Shown in pieces: positions 36,965-49,246 of a stretch of DNA of 64,000 bases. Below the pieces are notes generated by a model. The model did no database searches and was not told the DNA's origin. It saw only the letters and a list, made by a program, of their open reading frames with translations. How positions within the stretch are numbered: the first letter of the stretch is position 1; each line of letters opens with the position of its first letter. The position numbers and the translations under genes were made by a program. The stretch comes from Isoetes taiwanensis. Taxonomy: Eukaryota; Streptophyta; Lycopodiopsida; Isoetales; Isoetaceae. Where the stretch lies: NCBI GenBank assembly GCA_021234155.1, contig JAJEKV010000006.1, positions 28,380,271 to 28,444,270 on the forward strand, given 5' to 3'.

Positions 36965-38148
36965 TGCCTTGCCTTGCCTTGCCTTTTCAATAGTCCCTCA
37001 GGATGATGTGGTGGTGCAGGTTTGGAAGGTTCATCCGGATGTTGTGTCTTCTTGTATTGTGCGGTCTTGTTACCGGGTGTTGGCTATTCATGACACTCTG
37101 CCCCCTTCAGGCAAGTGGTCTCTGCAGCTTCTGGGTTCTCGATGGCGCTCGGTTTGGACGTGGACATGGAGCCCACCTCCCCCACTGAAGGTTAGGGTGC
37201 TTCTGTGGCAGGTGGTGCACCGCTGTATCAGGGTGAATGCCCTTGTGAGTCGGTTTAGGCCGGGTGTGAGCCCTCTCTGCCCTTGTTGTGGACTTCATCG
37301 TGAGACTGTGGAGCATTGTCTGGTTTTATGCCCTCATTTGCAGGCTGCCTGGGATTGGGTCAGGGCTCTGTTTCAGGTGAGATTGACTAGCCAGCAATTG
37401 ATGGTTCATGTGTATCCTGGTGCTTGGCCGCTCTTGTGGCAGCAAGCCTTGCATCTGTGCGTGGCTTGGTTGGTGTAGCTGATTTGGAAGTGGCGGCGGT
37501 TGTGGATCTTTCAAGGGATTCGGCAGCCTGCAGCCTCTCTGATTCCTCGACTCAGGTACAAGCTATTTCAAAGCTTTCTGGTGTTCCCGGGATTAGTAGA
37601 GCGGAAGTTTGCCATTTGGCGGGACTTCTTGGGTGTTATAGATGGTGATGGTCGGTTTGTACAGTAGTAGAGTTGCAGTTTTCCTGTGAGTTTGTTGTGG
37701 AGTGTCGAGGTATCGCTGTCTCTTTGGGGCAGTTCTTCTTTGGGCCATACTCTTCTAAGTTGCCCTGCTTTTGAGATAGTCCGGAATCATTTTTTGACCT
37801 TAGCATTCCATTCCACGCTTCCACAACTTCTCAGAGCACCATCTGTGCATGACTTGGCATTATACATACTTGAGGTTCTAGATAAACATCTGCAATTACT
37901 GAGCCCTCAGTAGTCATTATCTTCGCTTGTCCAGTATCATCATTACTGCAAAGGTTTTTCCCTTGAAAACCTTTCGAGGCAGGGGTTTTTTAATCCTAGT
38001 AGTAATGATTGTACTATTGTATGGGTCCCATGACCTATTGGTCTCCGTGGACGTTAAAAAACTATTCTATTCTATTCCTCACTTGCTTTGTAACATTACC
38101 ATTCTTTAATATACTGATGACACAGTTCTTCAAAAAAAAAAAAAAAAT
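36965..38148 (+). mobile_element. 5'-truncated L1 (copy D) with poly(A) tail and 8-bp target duplication
   Basis: The frame 36969-37478 gives the L1 zf-RVT domain (KWSLQLLGSRWRSVWTWTW, RVNALVSRFRPG, CPCCGLHRETVEHCLVLC), continuing as FQSFLVFPGLVERKFAIWRD to about 37640. After a nested LINE end the L1 3' UTR resumes with TTTAATATACTGATGACACA, then GTTCTTC and 16 A (38132-38147). TTCACAGA occurs at 36957-36964 and 38149-38156. A TTGCC array (36965-36984) at the 5' junction looks like filler sequence. Confidence 0.7.
37645..38077 (+). mobile_element. LINE 3' end of the copy-A type nested in L1 copy D, (TATTC)n tail
   Basis: LLSCPAFEIVRNHFL, then LLRAPSVHDLALYILEVL (37740-37910) resembles the C-terminus of copy A and not of L1. 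It ends with CAGGGGTTTTTTAATCCTAG, GGGTCCCATGACCTATTGG, CTCCGTGGACGTTAAAAAA and a TATTC tail (38062-38077). The left junction near 37640-37650 is estimated; no target duplication was found. Confidence 0.6.
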
Positions 38149-38156
38149 TTCACAGA

Positions 38157-38774
38157 CTTCACACCACACTAGTCCACCAAGACTAAGGTTCAAGACCATT
38201 TCCCGGGCTATCATATTCGTATCAATTTCCCCCTTTCTGAAAGGCAACTGACCTCAGTATCCATTAACCACAAGCTGAGCACCAACTCAATTGTGTACTT
38301 TTCGTTTGGACATGAGTAACAACCCATACCCATTCCATTCACTTGGACAAGAGCAACAACTCTTTCTATTCACTTGGACAAGAGCACCAACTCTTTCCAA
38401 AGCAAGGATCACGATTTCATAAATAGCACCAACCATTTATGATGACCACTGTCGTTGTAACTAAGGATTAAATTTGTATACAAAGTTTTAATTTGTACTA
38501 AACTACTGCTCAAAATTTTAGACACCAATCTAGAATTTTAATTCTCGTTCTCATTCATTAATATTAAACACTTATGGCACCAACCATATAATCAAATATA
38601 TAAAGTCACTTTAACAAACCACTATTTACCAGATATACCAGTTACGTGGTAATTAATCTGCAACCTGCTCCTCTCTTGCTCCACATGTGCTAGATGAGCC
38701 GCTTTCTTCTCAGCCTCAATCTTCTCAATTTGTTGAATACAGTCCCGTTCTCTTTGGGTTACTTGGAAATAATC
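38157..38774. other. Intergenic or element-internal DNA with one exon-like minus-strand piece
   Basis: A minus-strand segment at about 38775-38655 reads DYFQVTQRERDCIQQIEKIE followed by AEKKAAHLAHVEQER, a coiled-coil-like piece preceded by a CCTCCAG acceptor-like sequence. It resembles C-terminal coiled coils of plant transposon-borne SANT proteins. Nothing else was recognised. Confidence 0.3.
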
Positions 38775-41039
38775 TGGAGGCAGGTTTTTTTTTTTTTTTT
38801 TTTATTGTTTACTTTAGACACTAGCATGCTATTATGAAGTCCACCAACTCCAGGTACATTACTACATAATACAAGTTTCTTTCTTAACATGTATATGCAT
38901 TTAAGGCATCCCCATTGGAGCCAATAAATGGTTCACAATGTGACTCTAATAGTATAAAGCTTCATGTTGACCTTTTGACATATCCATCTAGTTAAAGGCA
39001 ATGTACGTGGCTTTAGCCCACTCATTTTCAAGTAAAAAAATAGACTCATTTGTATCTTATTGTGAAAAGATGTTTAGCTTAATATTTGTGCTTATCATAT
39101 GCATGCTACTTTTATATGAGTGCATGTTTGCCACTTGCCACTTTTCCAATAAAATTAATTTGCATGTTATTTTATGGCAAAGTTTTTTGGAGAGGCATTT
39201 TTTCTAACGAGTATCCTTGTGAACTTTGCAATATTTATGCATCTTAACCATTTGGCTGATCACAGGGGAGGGTATCACCTTCAAACAATATTTTAGGTTC
39301 TTTTGCCCTACTTTACATTTCGTAAGAGCATTTCTATCTGCCTTCCTCTGATACATAAGGCTTAGTCCAGATATTACACTTTATTTCTACTTGTGCGCCT
39401 CTTAATCCGGCGGTGGCCTCTGATGCCAACTAGCTCCAGGCTTTCCTTGCTGATGAGAAACGACCAACATGCAGTTGCAGATCCATTGTGTTCAACTCAG
39501 ATTATCTCAGGCAGAAATAACTTCATGGTGCTATTATAAAAGCATAAAAATGCATGGAGGCTAATTGGATAGACTGCAATGCAATGCAAGATGTTGCACA
39601 AATATATCAGCCCAAAGGCTTCATTCCAAGGCTTCATTCCAGGTCTGTTCTTGTAATTTATAGATTGCTTGAATATGTTGGCATGATGGGAAACTCAAAG
39701 GATGTCCTGAGCATATGAAAATGAGCTGTGGTACACATATAACATGACAGGAAATGCATGACATCCAGCAGTTCATGAACTCTGGTAGTTTCTGAATGCA
39801 ACATCATAGATTATCTTTTGATATTTGCCATTTATAATAGTTTAACTTCTTATTGATGCCAGCGTGGTTCCGTTATTGGATTAACCTCTTCTATTTATTT
39901 AATCTATTCTACAGTCTTATATCAGACCAGTTGACTTTCTTGTAACATGGATGCATTTGAATAATCTAGACGAGACAATATTGTTGTGATTTGCTGCTAC
40001 AAATGTTGTTGCAAATTCAAACGTTAAAATAAAAGCTAATATTTAATGGTTGTTGTAGCATTGAATTGTTTCGCGCATTGGCTTTGAGACATATATTGTT
40101 AACAAAACACGGTGAAGGTTTATACACCGTGGTGTTCCATAGCTTACCTGTTAGTCCTTTCATTGTTACCCTGCGCAGGCTAACATTTGTCTGGTTGACT
40201 ACAGGTAACCGGGACTCCACCTCCTTGTTTTTGTTCATTTAGAATGATGTTACGAACTCTACATGATGTGCTGATGATTTGGAAAATCCAGATAAGTATT
40301 CTGAAATTTATAGAATAACAAGAATGAATTTGCTCTAAGATATTATGTCTTAATGCGCATGTTATATTTCAATGCGCAGGACACTATTTACTTTACTCAA
40401 CGAGGCTATGCATTTGACAAGGAAGGAAAAATGATAAGAGATGTATTATGGAGGTTTCTTACAAGATCTCTTCTAAGCTGGTTTGCTGAATCAAGTATTA
40501 TATTCATTGAAGCTTGTAGCGTACAATGATAAACAAAGAACAATGAAGATGTTTCTGTTTTACACTATCTTATAGAAGGTACAAAAATGGAATGAAATAT
40601 GTTTATATAAGGATAGGTACATATGCCTCCTATCTATCTACATGAATCTAGATAATAGCATATTAGAGGGATTTTTCTGATTATCTTGTAAAGTACATTA
40701 TTTTTATTTTACTTCTACATTTTAAAATGTTGTAGTCCATGATGAGATGAAGGAATCTTAGTGCAGTTTGCTGGCTTTGTGAACATAAACTTGACTTGTA
40801 CATAGCCCATGTTTCTGGACATAGATTTCTTGAGATAAAAAGTCTCTTTGATTATATGTAAAGTAAAGAAATTGTCGTGGTGGCTAGTTCAACTTGAAAA
40901 ATCAATATCCAAGTCTTGGCCTAAAGAGAGATTGCACCTGTTCTCTTTAGGGCTGCTTATTGAACCTTTAAGTCCTCAATCTGCAGATTAGGATGGTAAG
41001 GTTAAAGTCTTGAAGAAGATTTAAGGTATTTTTTTTTTT
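38775..41039. repeat. Direct duplication, copy 1 (2.26 kb)
   Basis: 38775-41039 and 41826-44075 are nearly identical (a dozen or so visible substitutions and small indels over 2.25 kb, roughly 99 percent by eye). Both start TGGAGGCAGG plus a T-run (19 T here, 7 in copy 2) and end AAGATTTAAGGTA plus a T-run. Inside, an exon-like segment near 40378-40520 (DTIYFTQRGYAFDKEGKMIRD) follows an acceptor-like CAATGCGCAG. It is unrecognised. No other coding sequence was found. Confidence 0.95.
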
Positions 41040-41825
41040 ATATTACTCCAGTTCCTTGGTTTAACCTTGGACCATGATTTGGATATAGGTGCTTATATTA
41101 TTTACATATATAGTCTGACATATTTGTTTACATGAAATAGGACATGGAGAAACACAATGATGCTTTTATCTAGCTCTAGTTATGATGTGCAGATACTTTC
41201 CAACAAATACTTGATTTATCAAAGGAGGAAAAGAAGAGAATATTACGAGTACAAGAGAATGTCATGAGTACATAGCACCATTGACGCTCTGATAACTCTC
41301 AATAAGGTAATTTGGTATGTGAGATGTGCATAAGCTTGAATGAAATTTACATACCTACCTACCTGGTTTTTTGGACATGGTTTTTCTTGGGTAGTGTAGC
41401 AACAAAGAGAAAAACCAATCCACTATAAGACTGATTTTAATCTTATCTGTGGGCGAAAGCCTTTATGAATTTCAAAACTTTTCTGTCCATTTGGATGCAC
41501 ATTCAAATCCAGTATCAACTGTGATTCATGTTGCTCAAATCAAGGTTCAGCAAGAAAAATACTCTATATATTTCAAGATGCTAGAGATCTATCGTGCTCA
41601 TATATGGTAAGGGAGACTTGATAAGCATTCTAATGCATTTCTGTAAGTACCAGAATCTTCATTTTATTCTTCATTTCATCTTTAGCACATAAATAGAAAT
41701 GAGTAGAATAGCAATAGTGAGGGTAGGGTCCCTGTGTTACAGCAGGGTCCTACTCTCCTTGTTGTAACACCATTCTAGAATATTTTTTCTAGTATGAACA
41801 ATCAGGTGGCCCCCTAAACTACGGT
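41040..41825. other. Unique spacer between the two duplicated copies
   Basis: 786 bp with no recognised gene. There is no primer-binding-site or polypurine-tract-like sequence at its edges, which argues against the duplicated copies being LTRs. Confidence 0.5.
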
Positions 41826-44075
41826 TGGAGGCAGGCTTTTTTTATTGTTTACTTTAGACACTAGCATGCTATTATGAAGTCCACCAACTCCAGGTACATT
41901 ACTACATAATACAAGTTTCTTTCTTAACATGTATATGCATTTAAGGCATCCCCATTGGAGCCAATAAATGGTTCACAATGTGACTCTAATAGTATAAAGC
42001 TTCATGTTGACCTTTTGACATATCCATCTAGTTAAAGGCAATGTACGTGGCTTTAGCCCACTCATTTTCAAGTAAAAAAATAGACTCATTTGTATCTTAT
42101 TGTGAAAAGATGTTTAGCTTAATATTTGTGCTTATCATATGCATGCTACTTTTATATGAGTGCATGTTTGCCACTTGCCACTTTTCCAATAAAATTAATT
42201 TGCATGTTATTTTATGGCAAAGTTTTTGGAGAGGCATTTTTTTCTAACGAGTATCCTTGTGAACTTTGCAATATTTATGCATCTTAACCATTTGGCTGAT
42301 CACAGGGGAGGGTATCACCTTCAAACAATATTTTAGGTTCTTTTGCCCTACTTTACATTTCGTAAGAGCATTTCTATCTGCCTTCCTCTGATACATAAGG
42401 CTTAGTCCAAATATTACACTTTATTTCTACTTGTGCGCCTCTTAATCCGGCGGTGGCCTCTGATGCCAACTAGCTCCAGGCTTTCCTTGCTGATGAGAAA
42501 CGACCAACATGCAGTTGCAGATCCATTGTGTTCAACTCAGATTATCTCAGGCAGAAGTAACTTCATGGTGCTATTATAAAAGCATAAAAATGCATGGAGG
42601 CTAATTGGATAGACTGCAATGCAAGATGTTGCACAAATATATCAGCCCAAAGGCTTCATTCCAAGGCTTCATTCCAGGTCTGTTCTTGTAATTTATAGAT
42701 TGCTTGAATATGTTGGCATGATGGGAAACTCAAAGGATGTCCTAAGCATATGAAAATGAGCTGTGGTACACATATAACATGACAGGAAATGCATGACATC
42801 CAGCAGTTCATGAACTCTGGTAGTTTCTGAATGCAACATCATAGATTATCTTTTGATATTTGCCATTTATAATAGTTTAACTTCTTATTGATGCCAGCGT
42901 GGTTCCGTTATTGGATTAACCTCTTCTATTTATTTAATCTATTCTACAGTCTTATATCAGACCAGTTGACTTTCTTGTAACATGGATGCATTTGAATAAT
43001 CTAGACGAGACAATATTGTTGTGATTTGCTGCTACAAATGTTGTTGCAAATTCAAACGTTAAAATAAAAGCTAATATTTAATGGTTGTTGTAGCATTGAA
43101 TTGTTTCGCGCATTGGCTTTGAGACATATATTGTTAACAAAACACGGTGAAGGGTTATACACCGTGGTGTTCCATAGCTTACCTGTTAGTCCTTTCATTG
43201 TTACCTACTTGTGAGGGCTAACATTTGTGCGGTTGACTACTGGTAACCGGGACTCCACCTCCTTGTTTTTGTTCATTTAGAATGATGTTACGAACTCTAC
43301 ATGATGTGATGATGATTTGGAAAATCGGATAAGTATTCTGAAATTTATAGAATAACAAGAATGAATTTGCTCTAAGATATTATGTCTTAATGCATGTTAT
43401 ATTTCAATCGCAGGACACTATTTACTTTACTCAACGAGGCTATGCATTTGACAAGGAAGGAAAAATGATAAGAGATGTATTATGGAGGTTTCTTACAAGA
43501 TCTCTTCTAAGCTGGTTTGCTGAATCAAGTATTATATTCATTGAAGCTTGTAGCGTACAATGATAAACAAAGAACAATGAAGATGTTTCTGTTTTTACAC
43601 TATCTTATAGAAGGTACAAAAATGGAATGAAATATGTTTATATAAGGATAGGTACATATGCCTCCTATCTATCTACATGAATCTAGATAATAGCATATTA
43701 GAGGGATTTTTCTGATTATCTTGTAAAGTACATTATTTTTATTTTACTTCTACATTTTAAAATGTTGTAGTCCATGATGAGATGAAGGAATCTTAGTGCA
43801 GTTTGCTGGCTTTGTGAACATAAACTTGACTTGTACATAGCCCATGTTTCTGGACATAGATTTCTTGAGATAAAAAGTCTCTTTGATTATATGTAAAGTA
43901 AAGAAATTGTCGTGGTGGCTAGTTCAACTTGAAAAATCAATATCCAAGTCTTGGCCTAAAGAGAGATTGCACCTGTTCTCTTTAGGGCTGCTTATTGAAC
44001 CTTTAAGTCCTCAATCTGCAGATTAGGATGGTAAGGTTAAAGTCTTGAAGAAGATTTAAGGTATTTTTTTTTTTT
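41826..44075. repeat. Direct duplication, copy 2 (2.25 kb)
   Basis: Second copy of 38775-41039, same orientation, offset about 3.05 kb. The most variable patch is near 43205-43225 (TACTTGTGAGGG here against CCTGCGCAGG in copy 1). It ends in a 22-T run (44064-44085) that on the minus strand looks like the tail of a retro-insertion (AATAGAAAATACAGACTC plus A-run). Confidence 0.95.
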
Positions 44076-44128
44076 TTTTTTTTTTGAGTCTGTATTTTCT
44101 ATTGATGAAAAAATTAACATACAGTAAT

Positions 44129-44440
44129 GGGTAAAAGCATGTTAGGGTGTACCACTTTTGGAACCTGCATACACTAGGTACTTCAGAACTGGGTATTTTC
44201 TCATTTTTCTTTTTATTAAAACTAATATAAAAATCCAAAATAAAAGTCCAGGATATGTTAATATACAAAGTAAGATAAAGATAATGCTATCGGAGACCAA
44301 AATATATATAAAAGTTCTAAAACGTATCTTTTATTGCGATATTACATAGGTACCCAGTACCCAGTCCTGGCTACCTTTTTAGGTACTTTTTTTGTCACTA
44401 AATAATACTTTTTAAGGGACACCCTAACATGCTTTTACCC
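44129..44440. mobile_element. MITE, 312 bp, 22-bp perfect terminal inverted repeats
   Basis: The left end starts GGGTAAAAGCATGTTAGGGT (44129 on; repeat to 44150) and the right end is its exact inverse (44419-44440). TAAT flanks both sides (44125-44128 and 44441-44444). Imperfect sub-terminal inversion continues inward (AACTGGGTA/TACCCAGT). The inside is AT-rich and non-coding. A TAA-type duplication with G-rich ends fits a Tourist-like (PIF/Harbinger-mobilised) MITE, though the exact family is unproven. Confidence 0.88.
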
Positions 44441-44754
44441 TAATGCCCAAGACAGAAAAGCACTTCCCATGCTTAACTGCTCAGACTTTAATGACATTTA
44501 CAAGAAGTAAATTCGATGCAATAGCCTCAACATCTTCCCTTCATGAAGGGTACTATAAGAGTTAGCTGCCCTCTTCACTACAAGGTAGGTACTAGCAACA
44601 ACTTCCTCAATATCTTCTCCTACATGATGGTACTATTGGAGGTAGACTACTACTCGAGATACTATTGATGGTACTATTGGAGGCAGGTATTGCACTTCAA
44701 ACTCTTTTGTAAACCTTTCCAATTAATAATTATTGGTTCCAAATGCTTTCTTCC

Positions 44755-45255
44755 TTACCACCATAGCTGCGTAATAGCTTTCAGATATATATCCATGGCG
44801 TCTAATTTTTCTTCCTCCGATGCCTCAACCCGCTTCAAAAATGACTGACAAATGCTAAGGAATTCAATGATCTGTGTGGGCTCTGCAGGGTGACCACGAA
44901 AAGATGGTATATCAGACTTTTCTAACCATTTATACTTGGCCTTTCTACTAGGATGAATTTCTTCTTCACTAGGCAGAGTCAGAGTTATGGGTCGTGGTGC
45001 AAAAGGTAACGAAGGTGGTATGGTAGTTTGCACAGTTCCAGGATTGGGAGCAGGATTATTAGGTGCTGCAGAAGTTCGCTTCTGCATCAATTCCTCGCTT
45101 ACATAGCCCAGCGCAATTGACAAATGCTCTAATTTCCGGATTGCCTCTTCCTGAGATCCAGGCATAGGTATTCCCATCTGATTTGCCACTATGTAAGCTG
45201 AGGTGATTGCTTTCCAGTAAATCTTTGCATCTGCTTGTCCTGAGTTGGTTGCCAT
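44755..45255 (-). pseudogene. Gag-like ORF of LTR retrotransposon family Y (N-terminal part)
   Basis: A 166-residue frame starts 28 nt after a primer-binding site. Its second half, IPSFRGHPAEPTQIIEFLSI then FLKRVEASEEEKLDAMDIYL and a closing LWW, follows the retrotransposon Gag pattern (F.G.P.......FL......F......EE.KL......L......WW) of Ty3-type elements. It stops right at that point, with no zinc knuckle, protease or polymerase seen downstream (the MITE at 44129 lies there), so the Gag is truncated. It is a mobile-element protein, not a host gene. Confidence 0.65.
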
Positions 45256-45282
45256 TGATGCCGTACTCGTGCAGAATTAATA

Positions 45283-45295
45283 GGCTCTGTTACCA
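45283..45295 (-). other. Primer-binding site, initiator-Met tRNA type
   Basis: On the minus strand TGGTAACAGAGCC, one base off the common plant TGGTATCAGAGC site, begins 3 nt after the LTR end (45299). Confidence 0.7.
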
Positions 45296-45298
45296 AAT

Positions 45299-45575
45299 TA
45301 ATACGAGTTGCACAACAACTCAAACTGATACAATTTTAGTTCTCCAAAAGTGGAGTTAAACCCAATCTCAATAACCAATTTATAGTAGATCACTGTAAAT
45401 ACTGGCAGAATCATGGCCAAGGCTTCTAGCAATGGCAAAGTCTTAACATGGTTCTTAGCTTCAGTCTTGGAATCAATGGAATAGAGTTTAGGAAGTTGGA
45501 TCGTTCTTATGACTGTGACTGAAAAACCGATCTGATTATAAGTCGATTCTTAAGCAAAATAGCCGCACTCCATCA
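45299..45575 (-). mobile_element. 5' LTR of family Y, truncated by an L1 (copy 1)
   Basis: Homologous to 36379-36665. It ends GTGCAACTCGTATTA immediately before the primer-binding site. Its upstream part is cut off where the L1b tail begins near 45576. With copy 2 at 36.4 kb it may define one minus-strand element of about 9 kb full of later insertions. Confidence 0.7.
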
Positions 45576-48500
45576 ATGACTATTTTTTCTTTGAAGGACA
45601 AAAGTAAAAAGTTTATTAATCAGATATAAACTTTACAGAATGTACACGTCTCAGGCATGGCGTAAAAAATACTATCTATCTATCTAACTATGTAAGCACA
45701 AGAAGATGCCATGTGAATATGAGCTTAAAGCACAATGCACTTACTCCAGAATAGGAAATTAATGATAAAAACTAATTTTGAAGATACTGGATTCAAATAC
45801 ATCCCATCAATTTTGGCTGAAGGGAGGAACACTCGTAAGCCGTCGGTATCTTAGGCTGAGCCACAGTAATAACACCGCGAGCAGATGAATAGATGCCCTA
45901 AAAAATATGAGGTCTACATGCTCACATATCAACCATAGGAGACAACCACAACCAAGATAGGATGTCCTCTGTCTAGTTGAAGGCCATGCATTGGGATAGG
46001 AAGCCAAGAGGACGTCTTGCCATTCTAGTGTGCTGTTAAATAAGCCTTGTAACTAGGAACATGTTGGTTGAACCTTTAGACAAGCAAAAAGGTAGTCCTT
46101 AAGGGTCTTAACATCTAAAAGGCATAGAGGACATACTACAGACATACGAAGATCATAGTTATGCCAGAAGGCATTAACACGTAGGCATCTATGGATAACT
46201 TGCTACCGAAGTACAAACACTTTAGGATGGAGCAACTTATCCCAAAGCCAACGCCATGTACGACCAAAATTAGGTTGTGGAACCTACAGATGCCACCCAT
46301 TTGACAATGGAAGGGGCTATGGTGCTAAGAGAAGGCGATGTACTAAGCAGACAAAGTGCATGTTTTGTGAATATTTTCATTGACAACCTCAAGACATCCT
46401 TTCTAGAACACCAACCTCCACCATAAGAGGCAAATTCTCTGCGACCTTCTCCCATACAGGACATCCCAATCTCCAGCAAGGCGTGGATGGAAGGACAGGG
46501 CGAAAAAAGATGTCTGACTCCATGGTGCCAATAATCCACATAGAAAAGGAGAAGCATTTGAAAAAGGCTGCAGATGATGAAATAATGCCCAACGCAGAAC
46601 TAGTTTGATTGCCTTCTTGCTTAGAGGGACATCTTCACCAACAATAAGGAGGTGTAAGAAGGTGTAAACTAGGATAGTCATCTTCACCAATAAGGAGTCT
46701 CCAAATGACATTTGAAATAAGGACGTTGCCTTGCATTAAGAAGTCCATCATACTCAGATCACCTGTCCATTTTGGAATGATGCATTTAGACCAAGCCACC
46801 TTAATCACAGCACCTTCCTCGGTATCAACCCATACAAAGTTCTAAATTATTACAAAGTTGTACAAAGTCCAAAGTCCATAAAGTTGTACACTTTTGCCAC
46901 ACCACAAGCACGCTAGAAGCTAATGAAAATGTATCTAAGAGCAATTTGATAGCTTTTAGGTCAGCATTAGTAACCAGAAAGAGGAATGTGTCATCTATGT
47001 ATTGATTGCAAACTTTCTATGTGCCATCCTCCATTGTGAGACCTTGGAGAAGCTCTTCTGTTATTGTAACAGTGACTAATTGTGGCAAAGCTGCCGCAAC
47101 AACTGTGAAGAGCAATGGTGCTAAAGGGCTCCTTGGCAAATATTGTGACTAAGTGAGAAAAACTCTAACGGCTCACCATGAAACAAAATAGTTGCCCGAG
47201 CATATGTCTGACATGAATTGCTGCCCAAATACAAATCTTAGCACATATAAATGCATGAACTCTTAACTAATATTGTCGTAAGCCTTCACAAAATCAAGCT
47301 TAAGATGCATAACATGAAGGTTGTGTGATGTGTCTAATAGATTCCCTCATAAGCATCAGCTACGTTATTCAGAATGTATCTTTTTGGAGGAAAGCCTGAT
47401 TGAGTTATAGAGCTAGATATAACCAAGATGTCCTTCACCCGTTCTGCAAGCAAATATCTTACATACAGATGACAACAAGGTAATTGGTCGCCAGTCTACA
47501 ATAGTCTGAGGATCTTTTTGACCTTGGGGATGAGTGATGGCACCTGTGTTGAGAATTCTATCCAAAGCAGTAGACCTCCAAATCATATACATCTGGATTC
47601 AACCCACTCTCAATATTTCTGAAAGAACTCAATTAGCAAACCTTCCAACCCTGGGCACTTATATTCTTTGAGTTTAAAGATTGCCGAACCTAAATCATCA
47701 GCCGTTATAGCCACCTCTATTGATACATGCTGCTTTTCAAAAATGATGTGGGAAATCCAAGACAAAACTGCATGGAAGATGTTTATCAGCAAAAAAAAGT
47801 CTGGAGGTGCTTGTGTAGATGTTGCTTGAGTTCTGCTAGCTCTATGTACACTAAGCCATCTAACAGGAGCAATAAAGACATAGTTGACATCATGTGATGC
47901 CTTTTACCTGCACAGAAAAGAAAAAGCTTGTATAATTTGTTCTTTTTCTCAAAACCATTGTAGACTTGTCTTCATCTATACCTCCATCTTTGCCTGGTGG
48001 ATTTGCTCCTTCTCCAAAACTTGAGCTTGCGCTAGAATATCTCAACCATGAACCCCAAAAGGAGTCCCTATCGAGAGTGGAATAGGTCCTTAAGGCATCC
48101 AGTAAAGCGCGATCTCCTGCTGCTGTAGACTTTCTGCCCCACTATTTGGAAAAGCCTTTAACCACTGCAAGTGCGTCAACTATGCCGGCTAAAAGCAGCT
48201 GTTGAAATGTTGTTGCAAGCTTTTTGGAAGTCAATATCCTTCAAGAACTTCACATTCAGGCGGCATGTCTGGCCGGGACGTCGCTGCTGTAGAGGCTCAT
48301 CTGAAAGAAATTGTGCATGGTGGTCTAAATCTGAATTGTCTCGGAGTACAATTGAAAGAGACCTGAAAATGCCACAGTTGCAGCTGCATTCCAGTAAGCT
48401 CTATCCAACTGGGGGTTTGCACGATCTCCACCAATCTGACCATTGCATCAAGTAAAAGCACCTTTACCATCAATCTTGAAAGGCTGCAATCATGGAGTAG

Positions 48501-48750
48501 ACAGAGCCATTATTGACGTTCAAAACCAAATACCACTATAGAAGTAGCTTCCAACCGATCGGACTACACTTCCACGATATTGAAATCCCAAGGCCCAAAC
48601 TGAGCACCTTACTTTGCACGGAGATCCACAGTGAAGCTCTCTAATGGGGTCTATTGTGAGCGTAAATATTAATCAGATCATGATTAACCCCATGTTCCTA
48701 CCACACAATTAAGCGTGAATTAATTACTTCGAGAAGAAACCCTGATTTTC
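45576..48750 (-). mobile_element. L1-type LINE (copy L1b), 5'-truncated and heavily decayed
   Basis: In order on the minus strand: endonuclease remnants (INIYAHN at about 48670, homologous to L1a VNVYAHN), RT entry (KLKEYKCPGLEGLLIEFFQK, 47690-47610), palm remnants with many stops (47300-46950), thumb (about 46800-46300), and zf-RVT with WLWDKLLHPK (about 46250). The C-terminal frame is at 46007-45807. The 3' end TTAATAAACTTTTTACTTTT then GTCCTTC plus A-run (45600-45576) matches L1a in style. No frame is intact. Confidence 0.8.
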
Positions 48751-49246
48751 AGAATTTAGAGTATTGTCCTAAATGCCCGCCACAACCAAAAAGTCGTCTG
48801 CTTTAATTATAAGTTGTCCCACGTAATATAGGCAGGATAATTTGAAATTTCAACAAAAACCTCTGTATCTCCCATGCTCCTTGATGCAAGGAGCTTAGCT
48901 CCAAGCTAGAGGCTTCAAGCGCCATAGCCGGATGTCCAAGCTCTAAATGCCATGGCCCATAGTCGGAAGTTGCCATAGCTGGAGCTTCGGTTGCCATAGC
49001 AGTTTTCTCAAGGGTTCTTTATGGAGCATACAGAGGCATCCATAGATGGATTGAGCAGACTACAGGTTTCTTTGCCCATCTAATACGGAGTTCCCCTTCA
49101 TCTATTTCGGCTATTTCCCTACATCTAACCCGGATTGCTCAGTGGCCCAAACGACTTGTTTGCTCAGTGGCCCAGGCAAATCCAGCGGCTCCATTTCAGT
49201 AACTATAGCCAAGATTATATGAGCTTTTGCGCCGATTATGGAACTT

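Noticed and set aside
38775-44075. The two 2.26 kb copies as the LTRs of a short retrotransposon
   Set aside because: No TG...CA ends, no primer-binding site or polypurine tract beside the 786-bp spacer, and the edges are T-runs. A segmental duplication is simpler.
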